Part shown: piece by piece, positions 62,079 to 64,000 of the stretch | Position numbering within the stretch: position 1 is the first letter of the stretch | Layout: each line of letters starts with the position of its first letter | DNA from: Chitinophagales bacterium | GTDB lineage: Bacteria; Bacteroidota; Bacteroidia; Chitinophagales; Chitinophagaceae | Direction: 5' to 3' | Assembly (NCBI GenBank): GCA_015655015.1 | Contig: JAATFV010000123.1 | Coordinates: 1-64,000, forward strand | Length of the DNA stretch: 64,000 nt | The notes under the pieces: model-generated | Seen by the model: the letters and a program-made list of their open reading frames with translations, nothing else | What the model was told of the DNA's origin: nothing | Database searches by the model: none | Translations under genes and position numbers: made by a program

Positions 62079-64000
62079 CTACGACACTCCTGATCCTGCA
62101 GCTATCTTATCCTCTGGATTTACAAAATGCAGCTTGCCTTCTTTGTCTTCGGCCATCAGGATCATCCCATTACTGTCAATGCCCCGCATTTTCCGGGGGG
62201 CCAGGTTGGCCACTACGACTACCTGCTTGCCGATAATATCTTCTGCCTTAAAATGTTGGGCGATCCCTGAGACGATGGTTCGCCGTTCGCTGCCCAGGTC
62301 TACTTCCAGCTTCAGCAATTTATCGGCTTTTTCCACTTTCCCTGCGGTTAGGATGGTCCCTACCCGGAGATCGAGTTTTGCAAAGTCGTCGTAGACGATA
62401 GAAGGTTTGGCGACAGGCTCTTTTGGTTCTTCCGCAATTCCGTCTTTTGCAGCCGGTACAGCGTTCGTCCCTGTCTGATTGGCTGCTTGCGGCTGGTCGC
62501 CTGCCGCCTGCCGCTTCTCTTCGGCCAGGGCCGCCTTATGCAGCTCGCTGGCCGCCTGCAGCTTCCCGATCTGCACCTTCACTTCCTCGTCTTCGATCTT
62601 CCTGAACAATAATTCCGGCGGTCTTAAGCTATAACCTACGCTCAGGAGCTTCATCTTCCCGGCATTCTCCCAATCCAGCATCTTCTCCACCACCTTCATC
62701 AGGTGCAGCATTTTCCGGGCGGTAAAAGGAAGGAAGGGATTAATAAGAATAGCCAGGTTGGCTGTTAGCTGCAGACAGATATGTAAGCAGTTATCAATGA
62801 GATGCTGGTTTCCTTCGCTGATAACATCCGCCCCTTTAGGTACTTTTTTCCAGGGCTCTTTTTCCTGCATGTACTTGTTGCCTTTTCGGGCCAGGTCGAT
62901 CACTTCGAAAAGTGCGTCGCGGAATTTATACTGCTCCAGCAGGCTTTCTACTTTTTTAGCGGTTTCCCCGATCTCCCGGATGATCGTTCTGTCCGTATCA
63001 TCCATACTATCTGCATGCAGGGGAGGGACTTTACCTTTGCACAATTTGTGCATCAGCACAAAAGCGCGATTGACAAAATTGCCGAAAATGCTTACCAGCT
63101 CGCTGTTATTGGCATCCTGGAAGCCTTTCCATGTGAACTCACTATCTTTTGTCTCCGGTGCGATCAGGGTCAGGTAATAACGCAGACTGTCGGCCAGCTG
63201 GGTGCCGCCATTCTCTCTATTGATAAAATCATCGATATAATCCTGCATATCCAGCTTCCAGTTGCGGCTGGTGCTCATTTTATCCCCTTCCAGGTTCATG
63301 AACTCGTTGGCGGGGACATTTTCCGGCAGGATATTCCCGTGCAGCTTCAGCATGACCGGGAAGATGATGCAATGGAAGACGATATTGTCCTTCCCGATAA
63401 AATGTACCAGCTTGGTGTCTTTATCATACCAATAAGGCTTCCAGTCCCTCCCTGTGTCCAGGCTCCACTGACGGGTAGCGCTGATATAACCGATCGGCGC
63501 GTCAAACCACACGTATAATACTTTTCCTTCCGCTTCCGGTAAAGGCACTTTCACGCCCCAATCCAGGTCCCTGGTGACGGCCCTGGCCTGCAGACCTCCA
63601 TCGATCCAGCTTTTGCACTGACCTATTACGGTTGATCTCCAGTCATCCTTATGCTCTTTTAATATCCATTCTCTCAGAAAAGCCTCATGTCTGTCCAGGG
63701 GAAGGTACCAGTGTTTGGTAGCCCGCTTTACCGGCGGCTTGCCGCTGAGGGTGCTATGGGGATTGATCAGCATTTCAGGGCTGAGGGAGCTGCCGCAATT
63801 CTCGCATTGATCGCCATAGGCGCGGGTATTGCCGCAGACAGGACAAGTTCCCATAATATACCGGTCGGCCAAAAAGGTCTTAGCCTCTTCATCATAATAC
63901 TGCTCACTCTCCTTCACTTCCAGCTCACCCCGGTTGTTCAGCGCGGTAAAGAACTCCTGCGTGGTCTCGTGATGTATCGGCTCGCTGGTCCGGTGGTAGA
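62079..64000 (-). CDS. metG: Methionyl-tRNA synthetase, C-terminal part
   Basis: The frame runs from the right edge to TGA at 62079; the N-terminus with the HIGH motif lies outside the window. Visible: HHETTQEFF, the zinc knuckle CPVCG...CENCG, WFDAPIGYISATRQW, the KMSKS loop as GDKMSTSRNWKLD, and the anticodon-binding helical domain. An Ala/Glu linker precedes a C-terminal EMAP-like tRNA-binding domain (DFAKLDLRVGTILTAGKVEK, GIAQHFKAEDIIGKQVVVVA, GMILMAED). The enzyme charges initiator and elongator tRNA-Met. Length from the KMSKS loop to the end agrees with the dimeric, EMAP-bearing form. Confidence 0.96.
   Translation of the reverse strand, partial: YHRTSEPIHHETTQEFFTALNNRGELEVKESEQYYDEEAKTFLADRYIMGTCPVCGNTRAYGDQCENCGSSLSPEMLINPHSTLSGKPPVKRATKHWYLPLDRHEAFLREWILKEHKDDWRSTVIGQCKSWIDGGLQARAVTRDLDWGVKVPLPEAEGKVLYVWFDAPIGYISATRQWSLDTGRDWKPYWYDKDTKLVHFIGKDNIVFHCIIFPVMLKLHGNILPENVPANEFMNLEGDKMSTSRNWKLDMQDYIDDFINRENGGTQLADSLRYYLTLIAPETKDSEFTWKGFQDANNSELVSIFGNFVNRAFVLMHKLCKGKVPPLHADSMDDTDRTIIREIGETAKKVESLLEQYKFRDALFEVIDLARKGNKYMQEKEPWKKVPKGADVISEGNQHLIDNCLHICLQLTANLAILINPFLPFTARKMLHLMKVVEKMLDWENAGKMKLLSVGYSLRPPELLFRKIEDEEVKVQIGKLQAASELHKAALAEEKRQAAGDQPQAANQTGTNAVPAAKDGIAEEPKEPVAKPSIVYDDFAKLDLRVGTILTAGKVEKADKLLKLEVDLGSERRTIVSGIAQHFKAEDIIGKQVVVVANLAPRKMRGIDSNGMILMAEDKEGKLHFVNPEDKIAAGSGVS

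Overview
The window looks like a chromosomal segment of a Bacteroidota bacterium, most likely of the Chitinophagaceae/Sphingobacteriia type. The basis is gene content: a Bacteroidota-style dcw cluster without murF or ddl, an isolated atpD-atpC pair with a very short epsilon subunit, a T9SS sorting-domain protein, TAnnTTTG -7 promoter boxes and mostly AT-rich leaders lacking Shine-Dalgarno sequences. Species identity is inferred, not shown. MurE carries the DNPR motif, so the peptidoglycan should contain meso-diaminopimelate.

Layout. 1-2931 (-): an overlapping operon of a GT87-like membrane glycosyltransferase, a UbiA prenyltransferase and the start of a type III polyketide synthase cut by the left edge. 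3065-5754 (-): GH19 chitinase and an RhlE-type RNA helicase. 5755-6397: non-coding, with a candidate small RNA. 6398-13709 (-): pyruvate dehydrogenase E2, a GH18-deacetylase-GT2 polysaccharide synthase, and DnaX. 13852-20415 (+): TetR regulator followed by TolC, membrane fusion and RND efflux genes, with a matching operator before tetR and before tolC. 20417-22023: an AAA+ ATPase gene with an iterated upstream repeat, bracketed by 12-bp direct repeats. 22055-30109: GNAT-like protein, atpD-atpC, a DUF4136 gene broken by an amber codon, an outer-membrane barrel protein, AlgH/YqgE, an orphan sensor kinase and queA. 30269-31141: Rpn-like nuclease.

31335-48573 (+) is the division and cell-wall cluster: mraZ, rsmH, ftsL, ftsI, murE, mraY, murD, ftsW, murG, murC, ftsQ, ftsA, ftsZ. 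Several of its genes overlap and use GTG or TTG starts. It begins at a MraZ-type 10-bp repeat operator and ends at a strong terminator. It makes the MurNAc-pentapeptide-linked lipid intermediates and the divisome core.

48702-64000 is accessory: a TIGR01777 epimerase-like protein, then a tight minus-strand run that begins with three paralogous secreted tail-collar proteins and continues through a subtilisin-CUB protease, a T9SS-exported protein and an ABC-2 exporter. Upstream lie a small metzincin-like metallopeptidase, a FadN-type beta-oxidation enzyme, two small poorly known proteins, and methionyl-tRNA synthetase cut by the right edge.

The most unusual items are the triplicated tail-collar proteins that all stop at the same place, the direct-repeat-flanked ATPase module, the paired TetR operators, the candidate small RNA, the amber-interrupted DUF4136 gene, an 18-bp minisatellite inside murC, and a CCCTTTAGGGGG palindromic repeat family that has entered a coding sequence in frame. 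I saw no rRNA, tRNA, CRISPR array or complete insertion sequence.
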